DNA of 64,000 nt. It comes from Anditalea andensis. Lineage in GTDB: Bacteria > Bacteroidota > Bacteroidia > Cytophagales > Cyclobacteriaceae. Positions 9,383 through 19,004 of the stretch are shown one piece after another. The translations under genes were made by a program, and so were the position numbers. The stretch's first letter is position 1; each line of letters starts with the position of its first letter. The DNA lies in assembly GCF_000714815.1 (NCBI RefSeq), contig NZ_JMIH01000023.1, positions 390,054 through 454,053 on the forward strand. The letters run 5' to 3'. The notes beneath the pieces are model-generated. The model had not been told where the DNA came from, made no database searches, and worked only from the letters and a program-made list of their open reading frames with translations.

Positions 9383-10507
9383 TTGTCCGGAATTTATCTC
9401 CATATCCCTTTCTGTAAACAGGCATGTCATTATTGTGATTTCCACTTCAGTACCAGTACTTTGATGGTGGATTCAGTAGTCGAGATGATATGTAAAGAGC
9501 TCATCATGCGCAGGAATTATCTTAAAGGGGACCCAGTGGTGGAAACGATTTACTTTGGGGGAGGCACTCCTTCCCTTTTAAATCTAAATCAGATAGAAAA
9601 AATTTTAAATACCATTTATAAAAATTATTCCCTGGATCTGAAAGAGATTACTATAGAAACTAATCCCGATGATCTTTCAAATGAAAAACTAGCTGGACTA
9701 AATCATTTAGGTTTTGATAGGCTGAGCATAGGAATTCAGAGTTTCCATGATAACGTGCTAAAGTTTTATAACAGAGCCCATAATGCCCGTGAATCATTGG
9801 AGAGTATAGCTATGGCCAGAGAGCATGGGTTTGAGAAGCTGAGTATAGATCTTATGTATGGTTTTCCATATGCAGATCATTCTCTCTGGATAAGCGACCT
9901 GCAGTTGGCATTGACCATAGATCCAGGTCATATCAGTAGCTATTGCCTTACCATAGAGCCTCAAACTGCTTTGGGCAAATGGACTGAGAAAGGAAAATAC
10001 TTACCCACCACGGATGATTTCAATGCCGATCAATTTGAAATCATGCAGGCCAAAATGAAAGAAGCAGGTTATATCCAATACGAGATATCTAATTTTGCGA
10101 AGCCTCATGCATTTGCTGTTCATAACAGCAACTACTGGAAGGGCGTATCTTACCTGGGCATAGGCCCAAGTGCCCATTCTTATGACGGTCAAAGCAGACA
10201 GCATAATGTAGCCAATAATGTAAAATATGTCAAAGGTCTCATGGCAAATGAACTCATTTCAGAAATTGATCGTCTGGAAAGAGAAGAAATCATCAATGAA
10301 TACCTGCTTACTTCTATCAGGACCATCTGGGGTACCGATCTACGGTTGATTCAGGACCGGTATCAATTTGACCTTAAGTATAAAAAAGAAAAGGAGCTGA
10401 ACCTATTTCATAAAGAGGGTCTGCTGGTCCTGGAGGATGAAAAAATAATCCTGACAGAAAAAGGAAGAATTTTAGCCGACAGTATAGCTGAGAAGCTTTT
10501 TGTTTAA
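9383..10507 (+). CDS. hemW: Radical SAM heme chaperone HemW
   Basis: HemW is a radical SAM protein related to coproporphyrinogen-III oxidase, now viewed as a heme-trafficking chaperone. The 374-residue product carries the iron-sulfur cluster motif CKQACHYC (Cys11, Cys15, Cys18), the SAM-binding YFGGGTPS, and the HemW C-terminal domain. The start is a TTG at 9383, with MSGIYLHIPFC as the expected N-terminus and no nearby ATG in frame. It is divergent from the Omp85 gene and overlaps or abuts the DUF721 gene downstream. Confidence 0.93.
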   Translation: MSGIYLHIPFCKQACHYCDFHFSTSTLMVDSVVEMICKELIMRRNYLKGDPVVETIYFGGGTPSLLNLNQIEKILNTIYKNYSLDLKEITIETNPDDLSNEKLAGLNHLGFDRLSIGIQSFHDNVLKFYNRAHNARESLESIAMAREHGFEKLSIDLMYGFPYADHSLWISDLQLALTIDPGHISSYCLTIEPQTALGKWTEKGKYLPTTDDFNADQFEIMQAKMKEAGYIQYEISNFAKPHAFAVHNSNYWKGVSYLGIGPSAHSYDGQSRQHNVANNVKYVKGLMANELISEIDRLEREEIINEYLLTSIRTIWGTDLRLIQDRYQFDLKYKKEKELNLFHKEGLLVLEDEKIILTEKGRILADSIAEKLFV

Positions 10508-10520
10508 GTTAACTTTACAT

Positions 10521-10835
10521 ATGCAGTACTACAAAGACTACACTACCAGAAATAAGAATACCTCCCCTCTCAAAGAAGTTTTTGAAGAACTTCTGCAGAC
10601 ATATAAATTAAAGGACAGGTTTAACGAAAGAAAAGTGATCAGCTCATGGGAAGAGCTCATGGGAAAAACAGTAGCATCCAGGACCACTGGTTTATATATT
10701 AAAGATAAAAAACTTTATGTGAAACTATCCTCAGGTGCTATCAAAAATGAGCTGATCATGAACCGGACTAAAGTAATGGCGCTTATAGATGAAAAGTTTG
10801 GCAAAGGGACTATTCAGGAGTTGGTATTTCAATAA
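10521..10835 (+). CDS. DUF721 (DciA-like) protein
   Basis: DUF721 proteins include DciA, a helicase-loading factor in many bacteria without DnaC. The 104-residue product has the conserved pattern with PLKEVFEELLQTYKLKDRF, VISSWEELMGKTVASRT and LYVKLSSGAIKNELI, matching the domain end to end. I chose the ATG at 10521. The longer TTG start at 10500 lies inside the end of hemW and adds seven residues with no family match. It directly precedes a strong hairpin terminator and is probably cotranscribed with hemW. Confidence 0.85.
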   Translation: MQYYKDYTTRNKNTSPLKEVFEELLQTYKLKDRFNERKVISSWEELMGKTVASRTTGLYIKDKKLYVKLSSGAIKNELIMNRTKVMALIDEKFGKGTIQELVFQ

Positions 10836-10865
10836 CAATGCAATGGCTTTTGCCATTGCATTGTT
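10834..10865 (+). terminator. Intrinsic terminator after hemW-DUF721, partly bidirectional
   Basis: A perfect 14-base-pair stem (AACAATGCAATGGC with its complement) encloses a TTTT loop. It begins at the DUF721 stop codon and is followed by a T-rich stretch. It also lies downstream of the convergent DUF4197 gene, so it may serve both strands. Confidence 0.85.
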
Positions 10866-10930
10866 ATTTGCTATTATTCTTTTTCTTAGAAATATAGATC
10901 CAACTGTATTACTAAAGTAATCGATAAACC

Positions 10931-11656
10931 TTACCTATTATCCTGTACGGCAAAGACCCTTCTCATCAAAGCTGAGGTTCTCTGAAGAGGATTTTCCCTA
11001 ATATTCCTCTCTTCCTCCGCGACCAATGTAAACAGGCCATCTATAGCCCTATCTGTTACATACTGATTTAAATCCGGATCAACCTTACGGCTGGTAGTAG
11101 GCAGTGCATTATACGCTCTTACCAGATCAGAATAGTATCTGGTAGCGCCTACCTTTTCCAAGGATTCCTGTACCCTAGGCATAAATAAGGCTGTCAACTG
11201 ATCACTGGTAGTTCTCCTCAGATATGTGGTGGCCGCATCCTGGTCACCTCTCAGGATAGACCACGCATCATCTACAGTCAGCTGACGTATAGCTGAGACA
11301 AATATGGGCAGTGCTTCCCGGGCTGCATTTTCAGCACCTCTGTTTATGGTCAGGATGACTCTATCCACTTCATTTCCCAATCCCAGCTGTCTCATAGTAG
11401 ACTCCACCCTTCTCAAATCTTCCGGCAAAGGGATTCTTATGCGTTCATTTCTAAAAAAACCATCTTCGGCTGAGGCCTTTTCAGAGCCGGTAGAAATCCC
11501 CTGTACCAAAGCTTCCTTCAAGCCGTTTGATACATCTCGATCAGATAGGGTGGCCTCTCCTGCTCCACGTAATATACCTCCTATATCTGCACCTGTACAG
11601 GCTGCAAGTCCGGCTATAAGTATATAAACTGGAAAATAAATTAGCGATTTCTTCAT
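10931..11656 (-). CDS. DUF4197 family lipoprotein
   Basis: The function is unknown. The 241-residue product has a signal peptide ending in a lipobox (AGLAAC, Cys20), so it is likely a lipoprotein of the periplasm or outer membrane. The remainder matches DUF4197: GLKEALVQGISTGSEKA near residue 47, the DDAWSILRGDQDAATTYLR segment and the conserved YVTDRAIDGLFTLVAEEE near the C-terminus. It stands alone, convergent with DUF721 and divergent from the SpoIIE gene. Confidence 0.88.
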   Translation of the reverse strand: MKKSLIYFPVYILIAGLAACTGADIGGILRGAGEATLSDRDVSNGLKEALVQGISTGSEKASAEDGFFRNERIRIPLPEDLRRVESTMRQLGLGNEVDRVILTINRGAENAAREALPIFVSAIRQLTVDDAWSILRGDQDAATTYLRRTTSDQLTALFMPRVQESLEKVGATRYYSDLVRAYNALPTTSRKVDPDLNQYVTDRAIDGLFTLVAEEERNIRENPLQRTSALMRRVFAVQDNR

Positions 11657-11746
11657 TTGGATACTCGTTTTTTAATGTTGTAAAAAAGGAAAATCATTCA
11701 AGCAAAAATTCAGCTAGATTACGTATTATTGTGCTAGTTATCTTAT

Positions 11747-13810
11747 ATGTTTAAAATATTTCACTTAAATATCGGCAAGATTACATTATTGGTAGCCATT
11801 TTAACTTGGTTATCCTTGCTATTTGTAAACCTTACCCGACTATTTGGCGCGATGAATCAAATGGATGCTGGTGTTTCGGAAGAATTCACATGGATCCTTC
11901 AGATCATATTTTTTATCATGGTGTACCTGTTTTATAACCACCATATCAATAGAAATGGCGATCCTGGTTTTTTAAATAATATATGGAAAGGGACATCCAC
12001 AGGGCTTTTTGCTGTAGGCATAGCATTGATCACTGAATTTTTTTACTACCTGCTGGGTAACAGCAGACTCTCTGATGATCCACTGCTGAGAAATTTCTTC
12101 TACCATCTGAATTTTGGCTTTACTACAGTTTTTTTGATTTCCATTTCTTTGATCTGGAGGTACCTCATATTATATCAAAAAGATAAAAATGTAGTCCAGC
12201 AGTGGCAGGCCTTTGAAGTTATATTGCTGATCAGCATGTTTTTCGTGTTCTTCAATCAGGATTCTTTTAATTATAGTTTTCTTTTCGGTCTATTTCTTAT
12301 ATTAATCTTTGGAATCATTCTATCTGTCAATCTAAAGTGGATACCCTATCTTACTTTCAAAGAAAAATGGAAATCCATACTTTACCTTTCCATCATCATT
12401 CTGTCCACAGGCTATCTTTTCTTTATCATAGTAAGATACAGTGAGCACAATAGATTGCCCATAGAACTTACCGATAACATTTTCATATTGGGGCTATTTG
12501 GGTTTGTATTTATATATGCGCTATTCAGCTTTCTGGTAACTTTGTTCAACCTACCCACCTCCTCAGTCTTTGAACAAAAACTCACTGAAGCAATAAATTT
12601 TCAGCGGTTAAGCCAGTCTATTCAGCCAGGTCAGAGCGAGAGTCAGGTACTGGACATTCTTATGGACAGCTGCATGAGCGCGGCATATGTAGACGCTGCA
12701 TGGCTCGAATTACATCCGGAAACTGATGCGCCCCACATCATTCATCAGCGCTTTATCCAAGATGAAGAAAGAATAGAATTAGAACAATTCCTGAAAGAAA
12801 ACAGACCATTTAAAGATTTTTTAGATAGAAATAACGGGAAATCTTTTGAATACATTTCAGGGAAGATCAATCACATCAATTATAAATCTGCTCTCATTGT
12901 CCCCATAAAAATCAATAAAACCGTATTAGGCTATATCTATCTGGTAAAAGAAGTTAAAGATGGCTTCAATAAAGAAATGATCAATATAATAGCCACATTC
13001 GTGGGACAGGCCAGCATTTCTGTGGAAAACCACAAGCTGCTCAATGAGGCTATAAAAAACGAGCGGTACAAAGAAGAACTAAAAATAGCCCAAAGGGTTC
13101 AGAGAAGCTTATTGCCTGCCCATCTGCATAGTAATGATCATTTTGAAATAGCGGGGATATCTGAAGCCGCTGATGAGGTGGGGGGTGATTATTACGAAAC
13201 CTATCAGTATACAGCAGACCAATTTGCCATCATTATAGGAGATGTATCCGGCAAAGGTACTTCCGCTGCCTTTAACATGGCACAGATGAAAGGCGTGTTC
13301 CATAGTCTGGTCCAACTTGAATTGTCTCCATCAGAATTTTTGACCAAAGCAAACGGTGCATTGAGCAACTGCCTGGAAAAAAACCATTTCATCACTACTA
13401 CTTACTACTTATTAGACACTTCTGCCAGAAGCATTAAGTTCAGTAGAGCCGGCCACTGTCCCACTTTATATCATTGTGCTAAAACCAACACCTCCAGATA
13501 TTTAAAGACAGAAGGACTTGGTTTAGGAATATTACGCAACAGTCAGTACGAAAAATTCGTAAATGAAAACTACTTGGAATATAGCGCCGGAGATATCATG
13601 GTCATGTACACTGATGGTATAGTGGAAGCTAAAAACCGAGAAAACAAAGAATTTGGATATGAAAATCTGCTAAATGTTTTACAAACGAACCCTGATTTAT
13701 GCCCAAATGAAATAGTAAACAAAATCATCAGTAGTGTGTATGAATTTATTGGGCAGACCACAATGCCCGATGATGATTACTCTATTCTGGTAATAAAATT
13801 TTTAAAATAA
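11747..13810 (+). CDS. Membrane SpoIIE-type PP2C serine phosphatase with GAF domain
   Basis: This is a partner-switching phosphatase (RsbU/SpoIIE type) expected to dephosphorylate an anti-sigma-antagonist protein. The 687-residue protein has an N-terminal membrane domain of seven or eight helices to about residue 275. A GAF-like sensor domain follows (about 300-440), then a SpoIIE phosphatase domain (about 450-687). Metal-binding acidic residues are present in DEVGGDYYE, IGDVSGKGTSAAF, MYTDGIVEAKN and PDDDYSILV. The STAS target gene follows 31 bases downstream. The signal sensed by the membrane part cannot be read from the sequence. Confidence 0.93.
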   Translation: MFKIFHLNIGKITLLVAILTWLSLLFVNLTRLFGAMNQMDAGVSEEFTWILQIIFFIMVYLFYNHHINRNGDPGFLNNIWKGTSTGLFAVGIALITEFFYYLLGNSRLSDDPLLRNFFYHLNFGFTTVFLISISLIWRYLILYQKDKNVVQQWQAFEVILLISMFFVFFNQDSFNYSFLFGLFLILIFGIILSVNLKWIPYLTFKEKWKSILYLSIIILSTGYLFFIIVRYSEHNRLPIELTDNIFILGLFGFVFIYALFSFLVTLFNLPTSSVFEQKLTEAINFQRLSQSIQPGQSESQVLDILMDSCMSAAYVDAAWLELHPETDAPHIIHQRFIQDEERIELEQFLKENRPFKDFLDRNNGKSFEYISGKINHINYKSALIVPIKINKTVLGYIYLVKEVKDGFNKEMINIIATFVGQASISVENHKLLNEAIKNERYKEELKIAQRVQRSLLPAHLHSNDHFEIAGISEAADEVGGDYYETYQYTADQFAIIIGDVSGKGTSAAFNMAQMKGVFHSLVQLELSPSEFLTKANGALSNCLEKNHFITTTYYLLDTSARSIKFSRAGHCPTLYHCAKTNTSRYLKTEGLGLGILRNSQYEKFVNENYLEYSAGDIMVMYTDGIVEAKNRENKEFGYENLLNVLQTNPDLCPNEIVNKIISSVYEFIGQTTMPDDDYSILVIKFLK

Positions 13811-13841
13811 ACCATTACAGTTCAATAGCGTATAACAAACT

Positions 13842-14183
13842 ATGTTGCAGATTGATATAAGAGAGGAAAATGGACATGTCATATTAGTATTGACAGGCGA
13901 AGTGGATGCAAGCAATTCTGTAGACCTGGATAATGCCATTCAGGGGCTTATCCAGCCCAAGAAAAAAATCATCATGGATGGCAGCGCCCTAGAATACATA
14001 TCGTCTGCCGGACTGGGTGTTTTTATGTCCTATCTGGAGGAATTTGAAACCAATGAAATACAGTTTGTCATAATAGGATTAAACTCAAAAGTTTTTAACG
14101 TTTTTCATATTCTAGGGTTGGACCAACTGATAACCATTAAAACGAATAAAGAAGAAGCACTTCAAGAACTTTATGAGGCATAA
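13842..14183 (+). CDS. STAS-domain anti-sigma-factor antagonist
   Basis: This is a single STAS domain of 113 residues, the RsbV/SpoIIAA type. The phosphorylatable serine lies in EYISSAGLGVF (Ser54 or Ser55), and the N-terminal strand LVLTGEVDASNS is typical. When unphosphorylated such proteins bind and neutralise an anti-sigma kinase. Here the kinase gene overlaps by 11 bases downstream and the phosphatase gene is directly upstream, so the three form one module. Confidence 0.94.
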   Translation: MLQIDIREENGHVILVLTGEVDASNSVDLDNAIQGLIQPKKKIIMDGSALEYISSAGLGVFMSYLEEFETNEIQFVIIGLNSKVFNVFHILGLDQLITIKTNKEEALQELYEA

Positions 14184-14589
14184 AATTAAATTAAACTGTG
14201 AAAAAAGCAGATTGGTGGACCTTAGAGCTTTCTTAAATAAAGTACTTTCAAAAACCACCCTTTCTGAAATTACCAAAAACCAAGTGATCCTGGCAGTAGA
14301 TGAAGTATGCGCTAACCTTATCATTCATTCTCATGATTGTAATCCTTCTGATCAGATAGCTTTAGAAGTAACCGAATCGGGAGATCAATTGGTGTTTGAG
14401 ATAAAGGACCACGGTGAAGGATTCAATATATTGGAATATAAACAGCCTGAACTTAATGCAGTCAAAAAAGAAAGACGCAAAGGAGGATTGGGTATAATAT
14501 TAGTGAGGAAAATCATGGACAATATAGAATTTGAATCCACCGGCAATCAAAATACCTGTAGATTAATCAAGCTTATAAATTCCAAATAA
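14173..14589 (+). CDS. Anti-sigma-type serine kinase (RsbW-like HATPase)
   Basis: This is a 138-residue GHKL ATPase of the RsbW/SpoIIAB type. The N box is DEVCANLIIHSH (Glu44, Asn48), the G1 box IKDHGEGF (about 77-84) and the G2 box GGLGIILV (about 108-115). It should phosphorylate the STAS protein encoded just upstream and sequester a third partner. Its ATG lies inside the end of the STAS gene, which implies translational coupling. No sigma factor gene is adjacent, so the regulated partner is unknown. Confidence 0.92.
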   Translation: MRHKIKLNCEKSRLVDLRAFLNKVLSKTTLSEITKNQVILAVDEVCANLIIHSHDCNPSDQIALEVTESGDQLVFEIKDHGEGFNILEYKQPELNAVKKERRKGGLGIILVRKIMDNIEFESTGNQNTCRLIKLINSK

Positions 14590-14681
14590 TTGTTAATTAT
14601 TGCGATATATCCCTTCCGAACCCTATTTTTATTCTATTTAATTTGTAACATTGCACTATCATTTTCGGCAAGCCATATCAT

Positions 14682-16694
14682 ATGAAAATTAAGTATTTCC
14701 ATTTCCTTATCCTTGGAGGCATGTTAGCTTGTGCACCCTCGGCTAAAGTAGGTACAGACACCCCGGATGTGACTTCAGCTGTCCCATTGGTCTCCATAGG
14801 AAATGAAAGGATATATGCAGATGAATTTTTATACATTTTGGAAAAAAGCCAACAGCTGCAGTCTGGTGAAGAAAAATCCTCAAGGGCTACTTTTGATAAA
14901 AACCTGGACCTTTTTATAAATTATCGGCTTAAGGTAAAAGAGGCTGAGGCTATGGGCATGGCAGAGTCAGAAGAATTTGACAAAGAATTTACCATTTTTA
15001 AAGAAGACCTTAAAAAGCCTTTTCTCATCAAAAATTCCCTACAGGAAGGTGAGCTACAAAAGGCTTATTATCGTTCCAAAGAAATTCTCAAAGCAAGCCA
15101 TATACTTCTACAATTCCCTAATAATGCCAGTGTGGAAGATTCTATAGCTGTATATAATATGGCTTTAAAGATTAAAAAAGAAGCTGAGGAAGGAGCCGAT
15201 TTTAATGACCTTGCCTATGAGCATTCTGACGATCCCTCCGCAAAACAAAACCGTGGAGATCTTGGATACTTCTCTGCCCTGCAGATGGTTCACCCATTTG
15301 AAGATGCTGCATATGAACTTAGTGTTGGTAGCATATCTGACCCAGTACTCACCTCATTTGGTTATCATATCATCAAACTGGAAGACCGAAAACTTAATAA
15401 GGGTGAAATTAAAGTCTCCCATATACTGATCCGATTAAACCCCGCAGATCCTGTCGCAGAAGATAGGGCGAAAAGAAAAATTACGGACATCTATACCGAA
15501 CTTCAAAAAAACGAAAATTCCTGGGAAGAGGTAGCAAAAATTTATTCTGATGATCAAAATACCAAAGGTACAGGTGGGAAGCTTCCATGGTTTGGAGTAG
15601 GAGCTATTATACCTGAATTTGAAAAAGCTGCCTTTGCACTTAATGAGGTCGGTGAAATATCCTCCCCTGTAAAAACACCATATGGCTACCACATCATCAG
15701 ACTGGAAGATACCAAACCCCTGGCCTCCTTCGAAGAATTGGAACCTACGCTCAAATCAAGGATTTTAAGAGACAGCAGGTCTTCCCTCATACAGTCCCAA
15801 GTGGTAGCGATGCAAAAACAAAAATACGCATTTAAAGAAAATGCTGAATTGGTAGCTGCTATAAAACCAATTATTGACCAATCCTTGGCCATAAGCTTGG
15901 AATCTGTGAAGCGTCAACTGGATGATCAGGGGCTGCTTGACACTTTAATAATTTCTACAGAAAGTAAATCACAGCGCGTTAGCGACTTTATAAGGTTTAT
16001 AGAAGCCGATCAGGCCATCGTCAGGACCGGACCTAATGAGTTCTTTAACCCTTGGTATTCTAAATTTGTAGAAAAGATATTAGAACAGGTAGAAGAGGAT
16101 GACTTAATGACCAATAACCGTGAATATCGACAACTGATTCAGGAATATAGGGATGGTATACTGCTGTTCAGTCTTATGAATGAACAGGTTTGGCAAAAAG
16201 CTTTGGAAGATACCTTGGGCCAAAGAGAATTTTATGAATCACATATCGATCAATATCAGTGGAAGGAAAGAATTCCTGCTGTCATCATAGAGATGAATAA
16301 AGAAGAGCAGTTGGAAAAAATAAGGAGATTTCTTTCAGATAAGGATTACAATGTCCGGTTAAAACCCAGATTGGAAGATCAGTTTCTAAATGACTATCCA
16401 TCTCTGTTTACCGTTCAGGATGGAACTTATGAATATGAAAAGCATCCTTTGTTAAGTAAGGTTGATGTTCAGAAAAAAAACCATGAAATAAAGAATGGAG
16501 GTAGAACCCATTTCTTGATTTTGGGAAATGTACTTCCTGCTGGTCCCAGAAGGCTTTCAGAGACTACCGGAAAAGTAATCCAGGATTATCAGGAGTATCT
16601 GGATAAAAAAATGATAGCCGAATTGCGAGAAAAATACGTCATCCAAATTAACGAGGATGAAAAAGAAAGAATATTTGAAATTGTCAAAGAATAA
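14682..16694 (+). CDS. Periplasmic peptidyl-prolyl isomerase lipoprotein with two parvulin domains
   Basis: This is a predicted folding catalyst of the envelope. The 670-residue product has a signal peptide and lipobox GGMLAC (Cys17) and a SurA-like N-terminal helical region (about 35-130). Two parvulin domains run from about 135 (KASHILLQFP) to 232 and about 245 (VSHILIRLNP) to 345, each ending in GYHIIxLED. A long C-terminal region has no recognised domain. It starts a three-gene run of chaperone-like proteins that ends with surA, and its 3' end overlaps the next gene by 38 bases. Confidence 0.9.
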   Translation: MKIKYFHFLILGGMLACAPSAKVGTDTPDVTSAVPLVSIGNERIYADEFLYILEKSQQLQSGEEKSSRATFDKNLDLFINYRLKVKEAEAMGMAESEEFDKEFTIFKEDLKKPFLIKNSLQEGELQKAYYRSKEILKASHILLQFPNNASVEDSIAVYNMALKIKKEAEEGADFNDLAYEHSDDPSAKQNRGDLGYFSALQMVHPFEDAAYELSVGSISDPVLTSFGYHIIKLEDRKLNKGEIKVSHILIRLNPADPVAEDRAKRKITDIYTELQKNENSWEEVAKIYSDDQNTKGTGGKLPWFGVGAIIPEFEKAAFALNEVGEISSPVKTPYGYHIIRLEDTKPLASFEELEPTLKSRILRDSRSSLIQSQVVAMQKQKYAFKENAELVAAIKPIIDQSLAISLESVKRQLDDQGLLDTLIISTESKSQRVSDFIRFIEADQAIVRTGPNEFFNPWYSKFVEKILEQVEEDDLMTNNREYRQLIQEYRDGILLFSLMNEQVWQKALEDTLGQREFYESHIDQYQWKERIPAVIIEMNKEEQLEKIRRFLSDKDYNVRLKPRLEDQFLNDYPSLFTVQDGTYEYEKHPLLSKVDVQKKNHEIKNGGRTHFLILGNVLPAGPRRLSETTGKVIQDYQEYLDKKMIAELREKYVIQINEDEKERIFEIVKE

Positions 16695-17547
16695 AAGTTT
16701 CGTATTTCTAGCCCTTACCTTGTTTTGGGTATCTTGTGATTCTTTCAGATTTAAAAAAGAGGATGATCAGGAAGACACCGTGGTCGCTGAGCTGGGTGAA
16801 CAAAAGTTATATGAATCTGAGCTCGTCGCTATCACCGCCAATAGCACTACTCCTCCAGACAGTGCCGATTTGGCTGAAAGGTATATCCAGTCATGGATAA
16901 AAAAGCAGCTTATGATCAGAGCAGCAGGCAATGAAGGCAATTATAATGAAGCAGAGCTCAACAGGAAACTCCTGGACTATAAATATGCTTTGATAGTATA
17001 CGAATTTGAAAAGTCATATATTGACCAACATCTCGATGAAAAGGTATCAGATGCAGAGATTAAGCAGTATTATGATAGCAACAGGGATAATTTTATTTTA
17101 AAAGAAATAATAGTAAGACTGAATTATGTAAAAATAGAAAAAGGGACTACCCAAAATGAGAAAATTGACAAAATTTTGAAGTCAGGGGAAGAAAATAAAC
17201 AAGGGATCGAAGAGTTAGCTATTAAGCATGCTTCCAATTATTTTCTTGAAGATTCCACATGGGTTAAATTTGACGACATTATCATCAATACACCTTTATA
17301 TAATCATCCCAACAAGGTCCAGCTCCTCAGACAAAATAAACTAATAAAAGCAGATGACGAGGATCATACTTATTATCTGAAGATATTAGCCTATAAGCTA
17401 GAAGACCAGGTACCTCCCATGGAATTTGTAAAGGAAGAGATCACTAATATCATCCTGAACAAAAGAAGGTTGGCACTTGCAGATCAGCTTCAAAAGGAAA
17501 TTTATAACAGCGCAATTGAAAATAAAGAGTTTAAGATATATGAATAA
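16657..17547 (+). CDS. SurA-like chaperone lipoprotein without parvulin domain
   Basis: The 296-residue product has a signal peptide with lipobox WVSC (Cys27) and a helical region resembling the SurA/PpiD N-terminal chaperone domain (VVAELGEQKLYESEL, then KVSDAEIKQYYDSNRDNF). I see no parvulin isomerase domain. Given its place between two parvulin genes it is probably a periplasmic holdase or accessory chaperone, which is inference. The ATG at 16657 lies 38 bases inside the upstream gene, and its own stop overlaps the start of surA, so the three genes are tightly coupled. Confidence 0.7.
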   Translation: MKKKEYLKLSKNKSFVFLALTLFWVSCDSFRFKKEDDQEDTVVAELGEQKLYESELVAITANSTTPPDSADLAERYIQSWIKKQLMIRAAGNEGNYNEAELNRKLLDYKYALIVYEFEKSYIDQHLDEKVSDAEIKQYYDSNRDNFILKEIIVRLNYVKIEKGTTQNEKIDKILKSGEENKQGIEELAIKHASNYFLEDSTWVKFDDIIINTPLYNHPNKVQLLRQNKLIKADDEDHTYYLKILAYKLEDQVPPMEFVKEEITNIILNKRRLALADQLQKEIYNSAIENKEFKIYE

Positions 17548-18934
17548 CATCAAAAGAGGTATAGCATCAGTGGCCCTTATGTTTGCAATGGGACATGTAC
17601 ATGCTCAAACTGCTGATACTGTAACCCAGGCTGCATCAAATACCCCTAAAACTGGCCAGGTAGTAGATAAAATAATAGCAAAAGTAGATAATTATATCAT
17701 ATTAGAATCCGATCTGCAAAAATCGTATTTAGAGGCTGTTTCTCAAGCGCAGCAAGGATTTGAAACCCCTACCAGATGTGATGTTTTCGAATCATTGCTG
17801 ATCAATAAGATGATGGTGGCCAAGGCTGATATAGACTCAGTAGTAGTTTCTCCTGCTGAAGTAATGGTTCAGGCAGACCAGAGGTTTAACATGGTCATGG
17901 CGCAGTTTGGTGGTGACGAGAATACCCTCATAGAAATGTATGGCAAAACTTCGGATCAGCTGAAGGCTGAAATCGAAACCGCCCTTAAGGAACAAATGAT
18001 TGTGAATAAGATGCAGGCCAAAATCACCTCAAAATTATCTGTTTCACCAGCAGAAGTCAGGAGATTTTATAACAGAATCCCAAAAGACTCTCTGCCACTT
18101 TTTTCTAAAGAAGTGAGCGTAGGGCAGATCGTTAAAAAACCAGATGTAAGCCGAGCCGAAAAAGATAAAGCCATCAACTTCCTGCTTTCTCTTAAGGAAC
18201 AAATCTTAAATGGAGAAAAGGATTTCAGCCCACTGGCTAGAGAATACTCCGAAGATCCCGGATCAGCTGCACAGGGGGGCGAGCTGGGTTTCTTTAGAAG
18301 AGGGGAATTGGCTCCTGAATATGAGGCTACTTCCCTATCCCTCAAGCCAGGTGAAATAAGTGATCCTGTTGAAACGATGTTTGGAATTCATATGATCCAA
18401 TTATTGGAAAGAAGGGGCAATACCTTCAATACAAAACACATACTGATCAGACCTAAGCCTACAGAAGATGACATGCTCCGCGCTGAAAATTTTCTGGACA
18501 GCCTTCGTACTTTAATCATGACAGATAGCATTGCTTTTTCTAAAGCTGCTAAAGACCACAGTGATGATAGAAACACCTCTGATAATGGTGGTTATTTCAG
18601 TGATCAACAGACAGGGGCCAATAGATTGACGCTGCGTAACCTTGACGACCCTATTTTATATTTCACTATAGATACCATGAAAGTGGGAAGCATTACTAAA
18701 CCCATGAGGTATCAAAACGAAAGAGAGGAAGATCAGGTAAGGATTCTATACTTTAAAGAAAGCTTTCCAGCGCATAGAGCAAATCTCAATGATGATTATG
18801 AAAGGTTAAAAACTGCTACAAGAAGGCAAAAAGAAGAAACACTTTTGAGCAAATGGTTTCTGACAGCCAAGGAAGAGGTGTTCATTGATATAGATCCGGC
18901 CTATGACAGGTGTGAAGTATTAAAAGAGAAATGA
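17540..18934 (+). CDS. surA: Periplasmic chaperone / peptidyl-prolyl isomerase SurA
   Basis: SurA escorts unfolded outer-membrane proteins through the periplasm. I chose the ATG at 17540 because it gives a normal signal peptide (MNNIKRGIASV to HAQ, residues 1-23). The product of 464 residues has the SurA N-terminal domain (VDKIIAKVDNYIILESDLQ), a first parvulin domain at about 188-290 and a second at about 296-395 (TKHILIRPKP). A strong terminator follows, closing the three-gene unit. Confidence 0.9.
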   Translation: MNNIKRGIASVALMFAMGHVHAQTADTVTQAASNTPKTGQVVDKIIAKVDNYIILESDLQKSYLEAVSQAQQGFETPTRCDVFESLLINKMMVAKADIDSVVVSPAEVMVQADQRFNMVMAQFGGDENTLIEMYGKTSDQLKAEIETALKEQMIVNKMQAKITSKLSVSPAEVRRFYNRIPKDSLPLFSKEVSVGQIVKKPDVSRAEKDKAINFLLSLKEQILNGEKDFSPLAREYSEDPGSAAQGGELGFFRRGELAPEYEATSLSLKPGEISDPVETMFGIHMIQLLERRGNTFNTKHILIRPKPTEDDMLRAENFLDSLRTLIMTDSIAFSKAAKDHSDDRNTSDNGGYFSDQQTGANRLTLRNLDDPILYFTIDTMKVGSITKPMRYQNEREEDQVRILYFKESFPAHRANLNDDYERLKTATRRQKEETLLSKWFLTAKEEVFIDIDPAYDRCEVLKEK

Positions 18935-18951
18935 CAGAAATAACATAACTT

Positions 18952-18983
18952 AAAAGGGGAGCTGTTCGGCTCCCCTTTTTTAT
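18952..18983 (+). terminator. Intrinsic terminator after surA
   Basis: The 11-base-pair stem AAAAGGGGAGC with its complement encloses a six-base loop (TGTTCG) and is followed by a run of T. It lies 17 bases after the surA stop. Confidence 0.93.
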
Positions 18984-19004
18984 TTTAAAGGAAATAATAA
19001 TTGC

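Noticed and set aside
10500..10520. TTG start for the DUF721 gene inside hemW
   Set aside because: The added seven residues have no family support, and an ATG at 10521 gives the conserved length.
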